NCBI GenBank assembly: GCA_003427395.1
Contig: BFEA01000129.1
Span: forward strand, 1,819,382 to 1,841,901
Direction: 5' to 3'
Length of the DNA: 22,520 nucleotides
Source of the DNA: Chara braunii
Lineage: Eukaryota > Streptophyta > Charophyceae > Charales > Characeae
In this document: one piece after another, positions 1 through 8,270 of the stretch
Position numbering within the stretch: the stretch's first letter is position 1
Layout of the letters: every line of letters begins with the position of its first letter
Made by a program: the position numbers and the translations under genes
Notes under the pieces: model-generated
What the model saw: the letters and a program-made list of their open reading frames with translations, nothing else
Databases searched by the model: none
What the model was told of the DNA's origin: nothing

Positions 1-240
1 AAAAAAAAAACTTAAAAAAGAAGAATACAAAGAACTGCCAACCAAAAAAACTTTATTTTTTATTTTTATTTGAACTTCTCTTCTCCACCTTTTCCGTTTT
101 TTTTTTTTTTTATAATTCTAAAAACTTATCTTTTTTCAAAAAAATAAATATGGGGTTGTAGGGATTAAAAATCCCTATAACCCTATTTTTTTCTTTTTAT
201 TTTTTACCCATGATTTAATTCAGGAAAAATATGGTAAATT
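1..240. other. A/T-rich non-coding filler
   Basis: The stretch is dominated by A and T homopolymers. No open frame or conserved motif is visible. A short near-palindrome lies around 155-185, where the words 'gggatt' and 'aatccc' pair. It sits next to the truncated end of the gypsy element, so it may be host flank or an unrelated A/T-rich insertion. Confidence 0.6.
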
Positions 241-324
241 CGCGTCTACGGCGTGGACCAGGTCGGTCGTGGACGGGGCCGTATATACGGCCGCCATCTG
301 AGCTAGACCCCGCGGACGCGGACG

Positions 325-590
325 GGTGTTTCATAGCCGCAAAGCATTCTCCTTGAGGCGCCAAGTCGTTTCTCCTTTCCCGTGGTACTGTCCTGGATGC
401 GTATTCGATGACGTGCTCGCGACCGTCCTTCCCCTTTTACGCCAAAATAGCGGAGATTGCCTCTGGTTGCCAGTCCGTGATGATTACAAATTGCTTCTCG
501 GGGGTCGGGCCGGATCAAAATAGGGGCCATGGCCAAGGCTTCCTTCAATTTCGCAAAGGTCTTCTCGCACTCAGCATCCCATCTCAACGC
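325..590 (-). pseudogene. RNase H domain, N-terminal half (gypsy pol)
   Basis: The minus strand first reads WDAECEKTFAKLKEAL, the usual tether between RT and RNase H ('F.W...E.AF..LK'). After a frame change near 500 it reads VIITDWQPEAISAIL, then a TAA stop (437-439), then HVIEYASRTV and GECFA. These match the first catalytic Asp (TD), the 'YaSr' strand and the catalytic Glu of Ty3/gypsy RNase H. The remaining half with the second Asp is absent, because recognisable sequence ends near 325. The domain would normally degrade the RNA strand of the RNA-DNA hybrid. Here it is truncated and frameshifted and cannot be functional. Confidence 0.85.
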
Positions 591-1400
591 CTAGTCCTTT
601 CGCAAGAGGTTCGTCAGGGGCCGTGCGATTGCTGCGAAACCCGTGATAAATCGTCGGTAGTATGAGGCCAGCCCCAAGAAGGCCCGAACTTGTGTCAACG
701 ACGTGGGTGTCGGGGCATCTCGAACTACTGCGACCTTTCTCGAATGCGGTCGCAAGCCCCCTCACGTCACCATGTACCCCAGAAACGAGATTTCCGAGAG
801 GAAAAACTCGCTCTTCTCCAGGGCAATCTTGAAGCCCGCAACTCGCAACGCTCCAAGTGTCCATTTGATGTGCTGCGCATGTCCGTGAAACGATTTTGAA
901 TACACCAGGATGTCGTTCATGTACACGATAACGTAGAAGTTCATTATTCCCTTCGTCAGCCGAGTCTTGTTAACTAAATTCTGAAAGGTCATGTTCATCA
1001 CCCTTTGAAATGTGGCCGGAGCGTTGCAGATGCCCATAGGGCAATGAACCCATTGCCACGTGCCTCCGAACAATACGAGCGCCGTTTTCGGACGATCCTC
1101 TTCCTTCACCAATATGTGGTGGAACCCATGTCAGATATCGAACTTACTACAGTAGTTAGCACACCCAATCGCATCCAACAAATCATCATTCCGTGGGAGG
1201 GGATATACATCTTTGATCATGATATCATTCAGTTTCCGATAATCGATGCAAATGCGAATGGATCTGGTCTTTTTAAGGACTAAAACCATGGGGAAGGACC
1301 ACGGTCCGGTAGCGGGCTCGATCCAACCGTTGACCTCGAATTCTGTGATTCGTTTTAGGGCGGTTCGTCTTTCGACTAACGAGTATCGGTATGGCTTACA
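591..1400 (-). pseudogene. Reverse transcriptase domain (gypsy pol), catalytically dead
   Basis: Nearly the whole domain is readable in one minus-strand frame. The order is GWIEPATGPWSFPM, RICIDYRKLN, DVYPLPR, the palm motif FDI*HGFHHI, then NAPATFQRVMN, then VYMNDILVYSKS, FLGYMVT, and the post-thumb signature VRAFLGLASYYRRFI followed by ARPLTNLL. These are the canonical Ty3/gypsy RT blocks. The active-site box (912-923) is YMND rather than YMDD/YLDD, so one metal-binding aspartate is lost. In-frame stops occur at 1131-1133 (TGA), 762-764 (TGA) and 591-593 (TAG). All four changes could be single C-to-T or G-to-A transitions, typical of methylated repeats decaying by deamination. That last point is inference, because the ancestral codons are not in view. 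Confidence 0.93.
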
Positions 1401-1940
1401 ATGAATCGGCGGGTGGGTCCAGTCTAGATCTCATGTTGTATGACGAGGGATAGTCCTATGTCTGTGTCCTCTGTACTAATCGCCCTTTGATATTCGGTTA
1501 AAATGTCTGCGATGAGTCTGTGTATCTCGTCCGGTATATAGTCCGACACATGCAGTTCGTAGTGGTAGTCTCGTATCGCCAGCGGTAGCTATTTTGTCCT
1601 GACCACGTGGGTATTTCTTGTGGGATGAAACGATATAAAGGAATGGTCGGAACGCCAGGAGAAGATCGTGTCGACCATCTAAGCTTCCTCTTCCCTGATT
1701 GCCACGTGTTCGTCTGGGGTGATGCCGTCTTCGATATCCCAGAGATCCACAATCTTCTTCTCGATTTTTAGTCCAATATCGAACGGGGCGAGGTCGTACA
1801 ACCCAGGGGTTTCCGAAGTCCAATTTTCGGCGCCCCTTTATAGCAATCGAATCTCTTTTCCTTTGGTGAGCAACGAACCGGGAGGAATTTTTTAGATATC
1901 ACAGAAGGACCACTTATTTTGATATCTGGGTAACAATGAG
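1401..1940 (-). pseudogene. Protease-RT linker of the gypsy element, degraded
   Basis: This segment connects protease to RT. Fragments that look coding appear in more than one minus-strand frame, for example LDLAPFDIGLKIEKKIVDLW near 1800-1740 and DEIHRLIADILTEYQRAI near 1530-1480. The second resembles the Asp/Glu-rich helix that precedes the RT 'fingers' in plant gypsy elements. Stops and frame changes prevent a continuous translation. No catalytic motif is expected in this part of the polyprotein, so the call depends on position between two well-identified domains. Confidence 0.6.
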
Positions 1941-2241
1941 GTGGTCGCCTCGTACATGGTTCGAGGGGGTTCCCAAGAATCCGTCAACCGGGATATCTGA
2001 ATGAGCGGTTCTCCCATGACCAGTGCCCTGTTTCGCTGCGTGTCCCTGGTGACTTTGTCGTGTTAGCTCGAGAATTTGAGGATCTGCATCTGTGGTCGCC
2101 TCGTACATGGTTCGAGGGGGTTCCCAAGAATCCGTCAACCGGGATATCTGAATGAGCGGTTCTCCCATGACCAGTGCCCTGGTTCGCTGCGTGTCCCTGG
2201 TGACTTTGTCGTGTTAGCTCGAGAATTTGAGGATCTGCATC
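1941..2241. repeat. 151-bp tandem duplication inside the gypsy element
   Basis: The block 1941-2090 is repeated at 2092-2241 with a period of 151 bp. By eye I find one substitution ('gccctgtttcg' versus 'gccctggttcg'). Because 151 is not a multiple of three, the second copy throws the protease-distal reading frame out of register. The near identity of the copies implies the duplication is younger than most of the decay of the element. Both copies encode, in their proper frame, the sequence around ADPQILELTRQSHQGH on the minus strand. Confidence 0.95.
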
Positions 2242-2889
2242 GTCCTCACTCTCGGAGGTGGATGACGGTAATGTGGGTTCGACGTCGGATTCATCCGTGG
2301 ATTCTTCCCATTTTATCATTCGTAGGATTTCGTAGTGTCCCGACCGTTGTCGTTCAGCCGTCGAAGTTGTCCGGAGGGTGAGGTGCATTGGAATGGTGTA
2401 TGGCTTTCCTCCGGTGTCATGGAGGATAACTGCCTGTCGTTCGAAATACAACGTGGCCCGTAAGGCTATGAGGAGTGGTAATCCGACGAGAACATCGTAT
2501 TTGGTCACGTTTAGGACCACTACATCGCCTAAGGCGTGGACTTTACCTATTCGAAAAGCGACGTTGGACATCCTTCCTGCTACTCGGATCTTTCCTTCGT
2601 CGGCGGAAATGAAGTGATCGCCCTCCGCGAGAGGAATCACATTTTTCCATCGGCCGGCCCGTTCGACCACCTGTAGTGAGATGGCGAGGACCGAGGCTCC
2701 GGAATCAAGGACCGCGTTGTAGGGGTTTCCCCAGACTTCCACGTCGCACTCCACGGATCTCCACGGCAGGGCTTTGATCCAAAGGAGGTGATCATCTTTC
2801 CGAATTAGGCCCATCTGGACGGGTTCGGAGGCGCTTGGCTCCTCCGGCCTTGACTCCTTAGCGAGAGCCTTTCGTTTTGCAGTTGCCAA
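2092..2889 (-). pseudogene. Retroviral-type aspartic protease domain (gypsy pol)
   Basis: A minus-strand open stretch begins around 2889. It contains AVLDSGASVLAI, the D-S/T-G active site of retropepsin-like proteases, about 60 residues in. About 70 residues later comes YDVLVGLPLL, matching the conserved 'D.ILG...L' flap-distal strand. The upstream part is basic and probably linker. Downstream the frame runs through an acidic tract (SESEDDADP) into the 151-bp duplication, where the frame shifts. The domain would cleave the Gag-Pol polyprotein. The catalytic triplet looks intact, but the surrounding polyprotein is not. Confidence 0.88.
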
Positions 2890-3393
2890 TTTGGGGAGGG
2901 TAAATCACTTCCGGTTCGCTTTGCAGTGCTGTAGCACCCGGTCGTTAGCCTGTTCGAAGATGGTTAGCAGGTGTCCGATGAGCAAGGGGATGTGGTGATC
3001 CAAGGAACGGACTATATCTGATACATCGATCTCTCCTGTAACGAACGCGAGTCCTCCGGATTCCATATCCCTCAGGGAAGGCCTCCATTATGAGAGTTCG
3101 TTGTCGCCGGGGGCAGGTTGGATGGCCTCTATCACGCCGAGGCCCGGGTATCCCAACGATATGTACTGGTCGAGCGGGATAAGCTCCACCGCTTCCTCCA
3201 TGACCCCCAACGGGCTTGCCTTGCTGTCGGTTTCTTCTATCATTGTGGCCATCCGGCCAGGTCCGTTTGCAATTGGTGCTGCAGCCACTGACATGGTTTT
3301 TGTTTGCGTGAGACGGTGGGGACAGTCCCAGGCCATGTGTCCGGGCTGATGACACGTGTAACAAACACTTACGTTGGCTGCTGCCGCGCCCAC
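2890..3393 (-). pseudogene. Gag C-terminus with CCHC zinc knuckle and gag-pol junction
   Basis: The minus-strand frame ending at 3088 contains CYTCHQPGHMAWDC (near 3365-3320), a perfect CX2CX4HX4C zinc knuckle of retrotransposon nucleocapsid proteins, which binds element RNA. It continues with acidic sequence including VEELIPLDQY-like residues. Beyond the stop near 3088, another frame gives FVTGEIDVSDIVRSLDHH and IFEQANDRVLQHCKANRK (about 3070-2910), which looks coding and leads to the protease. The stop and frame change may be decay or an old gag-pol frameshift site. I cannot tell which. Confidence 0.85.
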
Positions 3394-4359
3394 CGCTGGA
3401 GCGGCGCTGGAGCGGGGGCTGCGCCTGGCATCATTGGTGCTGCTCTGATTGCAATGGCGCGCAGCGATCTCATCAGTGATTCGATCCGAGCATTGTGCTC
3501 TCGTTGTTCCTTCTTGCTTTCTTGCATTAGGCTAACAAGTATTCGAGTTAGTTCTAGTATCGCATTTGACTCGCTGGGCCTTGCAGGGGCTTCTGGGGGG
3601 GGCGAAGGCAGGGCCATAACCGGTAATCCTGAGGTTATCTCAGGTATCGATCTCTTGGTTGTGACCTGTTCTAGGTAAGTGACCGGTCCGGAGACGAAGC
3701 CCAAATTTTCAAATTTGTTCCGGAGTGCGGCCAGCTCGACTTTCGCTCTGGCCAATTCCGAAGAGTCTCCATCTTTTGCGTGATCCTCGCTTTCTAGAAA
3801 GCTAGCAGCGAATTTCCGTTCGTTCCATTTCTTCCTCCCCATCCATAATTTGTTGCATCGTATGGTTGATGGGGGAGAAATGCTTCCACAACTTCGCCCT
3901 CATCGCCCGACTACGAAGCCCATCAATAAATAGATCCCTCACAACGTTTTCGTCCTTCTCGGATTTGACAAACAGTCTATAGAATCTACTGCGATATTCT
4001 GTGATAGACTCGAGGGGCTTTTGAACTCAGTCTTTAATCATAAAGAAGGATTGTTCGGGGTGGATATATTCGAACCTGTTCAAGAAGTCCCTTTCAAAGG
4101 TTGGGAGATCTATCCAGACGTAAGTGCTAAACCAGTGATGTGCATCCCCTCCCAGTCTAGCGGGGATGTTAATCCAAGCTTCGTCGTTGTCATATTGTTG
4201 TGCACGTAAGATAGCTAACCATGCCCTAGCCAAGTGGTGTGCAGGGTCGAAGAGATACAAATCGGGTGGAGCCATGGGTGCACGAGCTAGGACGGGTGGT
4301 GGGGGAACAGGGGCCCCGCCTAGCTGTACATTGATCTTTTGCGCCTGATTGGCGTTCAT
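3369..4359 (-). pseudogene. Gag capsid region (Retrotrans_gag type)
   Basis: A minus-strand start at 4359 (MNANQAQKIN) leads through a proline-rich stretch to DLYLFDPAHHLARAWLAIL, then ARLGGDAHHWFSTY, FERDFLNRFEYI, an in-frame TGA (4027-4029), and ITEYRSRFYRLFVKSEKDEN and VVRDLFIDGLRSRAM. The spacing fits the plant Retrotrans_gag domain ('A..W......F...F...F', 'Y...F..L'). After a frame change near 3830 a Lys/Glu-rich, probably coiled-coil segment follows (ELARAKVELAALRNKFENL). It ends in an Ala/Pro linker before the zinc knuckle. Gag would assemble virus-like particles. This copy carries at least one stop and two frameshifts. Confidence 0.85.
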
Positions 4360-4431
4360 ATTGGCGGCCGACCGTTCGACCGATCAGTTTCTAGGCACTA
4401 TAGGATCGTGTCGCGGCACGTTCCGCTGTCT

Positions 4432-5113
4432 TACCCGTGACCTGTTCGCCAGATTGTACTGTACGACTTATCTACCCCTGTGTCGTCCCCCTCACGTCGT
4501 ACGGGGGGTCTCCGTATGGCCCGTCCGTACGGACGTACAAACGCCCGTACAGTCGTACGAGGGTGATTTAGCGGCAAAAAAAAACCCGAAAAAAAACTTT
4601 GGAATCGCCAGATTTGGCATAATAGAGGCCATAGCTCATAACAAGCTTCGGAATCCGACGGGGCGGACCGTAAGCGGAGGTGGTGCAACCGCTGCTCAAC
4701 TTTAGTTCGAGTTCGGCGGATAAATCCCGAAGCTTGGCGTGTCAGGTACTGCCAACAATCCTCGCACGGTGGGCGAGGCCAATAGCGAGCTATGGAATTC
4801 CACAGTATAGCGTGAGATGGTGATACGGGAGGAGGAGGTGAAAGGGAGGGAAACTGGTGGTGATAACGACGAAGCCCGGGGATATGTAGTACTGAGTGTT
4901 GTTTGTATCTGGGTAGTCTGGGCCCCTCGGGTCGCGGGTTATAACCCAGTGGAAATCACCCGCGGACCGTCGGTCGTCCTCCGATAAACAAGGGAATTCC
5001 GGGTTTCTCAAGCTTCCCCGTCGTCTTAGTTGTTCGCCTTCCCAGTACTCACGGTACTCTGCATCCGTCAGTCTTTCACGATCGGTGATCCAAAAGAGAC
5101 TTTTCTCTGCCAT
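4432..5113 (-). pseudogene. Unrecognised open stretch upstream of gypsy gag (two frames)
   Basis: A minus-strand ATG at 5113 opens a 107-codon frame beginning MAEKSLFWITDRERLTDAEY, rich in charged residues and protein-like, with RNPEFPCLSEDD further in. It loses its protein-like character near 4860. A second frame then takes over (about 4800 to 4432), containing PCEDCWQYLTRQASGFIRR and VEQRLHHLRLRSAPSDSEA. One frameshift would join them. I do not recognise the product. It could be an N-terminal extension or accessory ORF of the gypsy family, or a fragment of an unrelated gene. The evidence is residue composition only. Confidence 0.4.
4480..4566. promoter_or_regulatory. CGTAC-motif cluster upstream of gag
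   Basis: This stretch is dense in CGTAC/GTACG words and contains the perfect 12-base palindrome 'gtccgtacggac' near 4526-4537. It lies in the leader just upstream (minus sense) of the element's gag. A related-looking palindrome, 'ggccgtatatacggcc', lies at 277-292 at the other edge of the element. These could be LTR/leader protein-binding sites or merely compositional. No promoter element can be assigned with confidence. Confidence 0.3.
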
Positions 5114-5603
5114 TTGTGGTTAATGGATTCGATTTGCAACATCCTTTTAATAAGTTCTGGGTCGACTCGTGCAGATGCGCGCGTCACGCCTGAGCGGGTT
5201 CCCTATGTCACGATAACGATCGTACCCTACATGCAACTGTCCTACTCATGCTAGGTAGAGGGAGATTCAAATGTTTCATTCGTATCCATACCATCCATGT
5301 GACGACAAGGAGAGAAAAGAAACAAAAAGAACTCAGACATCCATAGCGGGTGCTTCCAATCAGGTGCAGATAGAGAAGGGAATTAGACAAGCATCGCAAA
5401 ACAAGATCGGGAATCCGAAAAGGACTTTAATGAAAAAGAGTTCACATTCATACGAGGCAACAAGGCAGCAACGAAAATCCGGGACGATTTACAAAAGAAG
5501 GCCGCGATAATATCGACCATATCCGGATCCAAAATTATACAGATGACAGAGCAAAATAAAGGACCAACAAAGAAAAGAAGCTTATCCCACACCCACACAA
5601 ATG
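5114..5603. other. Intergenic stretch, no supported gene
   Basis: No recognisable protein is encoded. A plus-strand frame from about 5391, just after an in-frame TAG, reads like a natural exon for some 60 codons (for example KQDRESEKDFNEKEFTFIRG). It has no convincing splice donor and runs into a CT microsatellite, so I do not call it a gene. The word TGTCACGATAACGATCG near 5208 resembles an LTR terminus starting in TG, but no matching partner is present in the window. Confidence 0.4.
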
Positions 5604-5624
5604 CTCTCTCTCTCTCTCTCTCTT
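5604..5624. repeat. (CT)n microsatellite
   Basis: This is an uninterrupted CT dinucleotide run of about 20 bases, followed by a T-rich tract. It has no coding significance, although it keeps one frame open as a Leu/Ser run. Confidence 0.95.
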
Positions 5625-6143
5625 TTTCTTCGCGCTCCCGATGCGGGCAGTCCGTCGCCGCGCATCAACACAGAGTTGTCCCCCCGCTTGGTCTGAGCAT
5701 GCAAGCCAGGTTCGCCCGTGCGCCACAGTCCGTCACGGCCGCGCACTTCAACCCCGCATGGCGGACACCAACTCGTCGGATCGCCCAACTCTCACACTCA
5801 CTCACCTTTCAACTTGCTCGTTAGCCGACCCTCACTGATTGCGCTAACCTCGAAATTCCTAGAGAGCCAACTAATCGCGCTTGCGAAATTTATAGCATGC
5901 ATGCCTGCGTGAAAGGTACAGGATTAAGCACAGGTGGACAAAAAGGAGGAGAGAGCAAATGCCTACGTCTGCATGGCCAGGCGGCCCAGGCTGCAGCGTG
6001 GGGGATGTAGCCACACTCCACGCATCGATCCGGTCATGCAGGCGCTCCAACCAATTAGAACAGAGTACATGAGGCGAGGAAGAAGGAGAAGGCGGGAAAA
6101 CACGGAGAAACCAAGAAAGACGAAAGATACAGTTATAATCGCG

Positions 6144-6154
6144 CCCGCCAAAAA
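6144..6154 (-). promoter_or_regulatory. E2F-like motif
   Basis: CCCGCCAAAAA on the plus strand reads TTTTTGGCGGG on the minus strand, matching the E2F/DP consensus TTTSGCGS used at cell-cycle genes of plants and animals. No adjacent gene is identified, so function is unproven. Confidence 0.3.
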
Positions 6155-6354
6155 CGGCAGTTGCACAAGATTAAGGGCGCGATCCAGTTAGAGCCCAGTT
6201 CCCAACGCAGCAAGATGCGCGCCAGCGAGGCGCAACAAAATTAAGCGTTCCTAAATTCCTAGCCTAAGTCCTAATTGCAAAAAGGAAATTGCTAAAAAGA
6301 GAAATTCTGCGAGCCCATGGGGGCTCGATATCAGTTGAAATTTCGAAAACAATA

Positions 6355-6380
6355 TTCCCGCGCGATTATCGCGCCAAAAA
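6355..6380. promoter_or_regulatory. Palindrome flanked by two E2F-like half-sites
   Basis: TTCCCGCGCG (6355-6364) and GCGCCAAAAA (6371-6380, TTTTTGGCGC on the other strand) face each other. They overlap the perfect inverted repeat gcgcga/tcgcgc (6360-6365 and 6369-6374) with a 3-base spacer. Both halves resemble E2F sites. Together with the motif at 6144 this suggests a possible promoter, but no gene is visible. Confidence 0.35.
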
Positions 6381-7140
6381 TCCCGAGTGCTCACAACAAA
6401 ACAAGACAGAAGCTATGGTACAGTTATTTCTCGCGCCCGTCATGTCGCGACCACCCAGCCGTTGGCACGGGACTTTCTCGACACCGATCCAACAACTTCC
6501 AGCAGAAAACGAAAAGGAGCAAGGACATTCATATAATTTGCTCGCCCGACCCCTCTTTCCACAGCTTACCCACTCAACCCGTCGTATTTCCTCAAGCAAG
6601 CTCCGCGCAGAAAGTCGCACGATTACAAAAAATAGTTCGTCACAGGAGTGTTTTCACTTTTTTTTTTCCTATTTCATCTTCGAGGACAGGTGGAACGATG
6701 ACGGAATCCATGGAATCTCCTCCCTGAGGAGTGTCTATTGACGCCTTGAGTCACTGTAACTAAGCCACTGTCACGGTGGCTCGATGCTACCAGTTTTGGC
6801 CGTTTGCCACACTGACCATTATCAGGGATCATACGGCGATGAGTCACTGTTTGCGCCCGTATTTATCTTAAAGTTTTGAGAAAGAATGTTGCCAGTAATC
6901 TAGAACATTCCAGTAGGTCCCATCATTCTTTTGTACGTCTAGATGTATTCCTCCCGTCAAAATCAATAACCGCAGACCATATGCCACACAAACTTCTTAA
7001 CTCAAGGTAACTTGTTCGAGTCCACCGAAAAAGATCCGAAACCAGACCTTGCCATTTTTTATGGTCGTAACTACAGTTCAACCTCCCCTAGAGTTGTTGG
7101 CGTAGGACTGGGTTCTCTAGTTAGCCTTCCGCTGCTCATT

Positions 7141-7577
7141 TTAAACCACCAGTAGCCGCGGTCGTTTCGCGTTAACGCGGTGGCTCAATCGGTGTGCCGC
7201 GCGGGTCCATATGCATTTGCGTCAGAGCCTCCCCAGAGGGGGCCTAAGACCCGCTGGGTTACTGGTGGTTTAACATGCTGCAATGGATGGGCTTTCGGAC
7301 CACAATGGCTGGAGGCGCCAACCAAAAGAAAAATGCGGCGGCTCAGCAAAACTTGGCAGGCAGAGTGTTTCCCGGTTCGGCATCAATAGCTGGCCCAACG
7401 ACTGGTGGTCAGGCAAGCGCAGAGCGTTTCCCGGCTCGACATCAATAGCTGGGACAAGCACTGGTGGACCGGCAAAGCTGGACTTCGTCAATTGCCGGCA
7501 TAAGTAACCGGACCGGTACCCACCAGAATATAAAGGGGTTGCCTTCCAAAAGAAAAGAAAAAGAGAAAAAAATCTAC
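7141..7577 (+). mobile_element. SINE-like segment with tRNA-like head and A-rich tail (tentative)
   Basis: At 7178-7197 the sequence reads like a tRNA D-arm. TGGCTCAATCGG fits the pol III A-box, and GGC/GCC can pair around it. An A-rich tail (about 7548-7577) ends the segment. The first part is bracketed by a perfect 14-bp inverted repeat, TTAAACCACCAGTA at 7141-7154 and its complement at 7260-7273, both ending in TTAA. I found no clear B-box at tRNA spacing and no target-site duplication. Alternatives are a small TTAA-flanked MITE at 7141-7273, or unrelated filler. Confidence 0.35.
7360..7478. repeat. 59-bp tandem duplication
   Basis: Units start at 7360 and 7419 with the shared word 'gcagag[t/c]gtttcccgg' and continue through 'catcaatagctgg' and 'actggtgg'. 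The copies differ at several positions. Nothing coding is implied. Confidence 0.8.
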
Positions 7578-7602
7578 AGGGCCAGTCACCCTTGATGCAG
7601 CT

Positions 7603-7711
7603 TAAAAAAAATTAAAAAAAATAAAATCAAAATCAAATTAAATTAAAAATAAAAAGTCTCTTTTAAAAATTAAAAAAAATAAAATCAAAATCAAATTAAA
7701 TTAAAAATAAA

Positions 7712-7719
<8 letters not shown>
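7603..7719. repeat. A/T-rich tandem duplication, period 58 bp
   Basis: The string beginning 'taaaatcaaaatcaaatt' occurs at 7622 and again at 7680, both followed by 'aaaaagtctct'. The second copy runs directly into the CT microsatellite. This suggests that the repeat and the microsatellite expanded by slippage or unequal exchange together. Confidence 0.9.
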
Positions 7720-7752
<33 letters not shown>

Positions 7753-7753
7753 N

Positions 7754-7809
<56 letters not shown>
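7715..7809. repeat. Compound microsatellite (CT)n(CA)n
   Basis: About 38 bases of CT repeat are followed by one ambiguous base (7753) and about 56 bases of CA repeat. The N at the CT/CA junction suggests an assembly or base-calling difficulty there. Confidence 0.97.
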
Positions 7810-7815
<6 letters not shown>

Positions 7816-7911
7816 GAGAAATCACTCTTGAGTCTTGATGTCACCATGATGACGCCATACCACACGCCATGAATCGAATAACATCACAGAACCAATGGGC
7901 AAATCACAAAC

Positions 7912-7983
7912 CCGTCAGGCATGTTGGCCCCTGATGATGGCCATGTTGGCGACATGGCTGAAACATGTCGGGCTTTTTCACGG
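7912..7983 (+). ncRNA. Hammerhead-ribozyme-like motif (type I arrangement)
   Basis: All core boxes occur in order and spacing: CTGATGA at 7931-7937, GAAA at 7960-7963 and GTC at 7967-7969, with predicted self-cleavage after C7969. Stem II is 8 bp (7939-7946 with 7952-7959, the outermost pair G-U) closed by the 5-base loop TGGCG. Stem III is the short ACATGT palindrome (7963-7968). Stem I pairs GGCCC (7926-7930) with GGGCT (7970-7974), and CCGT (7912-7915) could pair with ACGG (7980-7983) beyond an internal loop. U7938 is unpaired between the CUGAUGA box and stem II, which is non-standard and could lower activity. Such minimal motifs with a tiny stem III are known from Penelope-like elements and retrozymes, where they process element RNA. 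No Penelope RT or GIY-YIG domain is visible here. Confidence 0.68.
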
Positions 7984-8245
7984 ACCTTGCTCCTGTTGTA
8001 TTCCTTAATTTCATCTTAATTGAGCCAGGTCATTGCGCTTTTGCGAGTTGGACTGCGTTTTCTTTCTTCATCTCTCCCTCCTCCTTCTCCTCTTCCATCT
8101 CTGTCCGGTCGTGGATGATTGCCGTCTCTTGTCACGTGATTACACTCACCTGAGCCCTGTGCTCTAAGAAAAAATACACGCATTGGTAAAAGACCGTCAG
8201 GCAGTGGAACAGAGTCACAAGCACAAGCAAAAAAAGAGGGGACTT
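7984..8245. other. Sequence between hammerhead motif and LINE
   Basis: No gene is visible. It might be the remainder of the element that carried the hammerhead motif, and the LINE may extend a little upstream of the poly(A) at 8246. Neither is supported by a recognised motif. Confidence 0.4.
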
Positions 8246-8270
8246 AAAAAAAAAAAAAAAAAAAAAAAAA
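8246..8270. repeat. Poly(A) run flanked by a short duplication
   Basis: Twenty-five A residues are flanked on both sides by 'gagggga' preceded by A's. This is compatible with insertion of a tail-only retroposon with a target duplication, or simple slippage. It lies just upstream of the first recognisable LINE codons. Confidence 0.6.

Larger units (their letters stand above)
300..4380 (-). mobile_element. Degenerate, truncated Ty3/gypsy LTR retrotransposon
   Basis: Read on the minus strand from right to left, the segment carries the Ty3/gypsy order gag, CCHC zinc knuckle, aspartic protease, reverse transcriptase, RNase H. Similarity stops near 325, inside RNase H, so the second half of RNase H, any integrase and the 3' LTR are missing. 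I could not identify a convincing 5' LTR or primer binding site. The coding sequence is broken by at least five in-frame stops and several frame changes, and a catalytic residue of the polymerase is substituted, so the copy is dead. In an intact relative this element would copy its RNA into DNA inside Gag particles. The family assignment rests on recognisable protein motifs; the species-level family is unknown. Confidence 0.93.
5625..7140. other. 1.5-kb stretch without a supported gene
   Basis: The base composition is more balanced than in the flanks. Short open frames are present, the longest 150 codons (6289-6741, plus), but none shows a recognisable domain or coherent protein-like composition. 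Two E2F-like motifs are annotated separately. The region from about 5830 to 6560 could be a promoter or an untranslated region of a gene outside recognition. I see nothing that proves this. Confidence 0.5.

Noticed and set aside
5208-5260. The 5' LTR of the gypsy element beginning TGTCACGATAACG
   Set aside because: There is no second copy in the window, no recognisable primer binding site next to it, and the 3' end of the element is missing. The boundary cannot be shown.
5391-5560. An exon encoding KQDRESEKDF...
   Set aside because: It is attractive residue by residue, but there is no usable splice donor, it runs into a CT microsatellite, and no homologous family comes to mind.
6289-6741. 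A 150-codon plus-strand frame as a gene
   Set aside because: No domain is recognisable, composition is not coherent, and an overlapping frame of similar length exists. There is no support beyond length.
7178-7260. A functional tRNA gene
   Set aside because: Only a D-arm/A-box-like piece is convincing. I could not build an anticodon arm, T-arm with B-box and acceptor stem at proper spacing.
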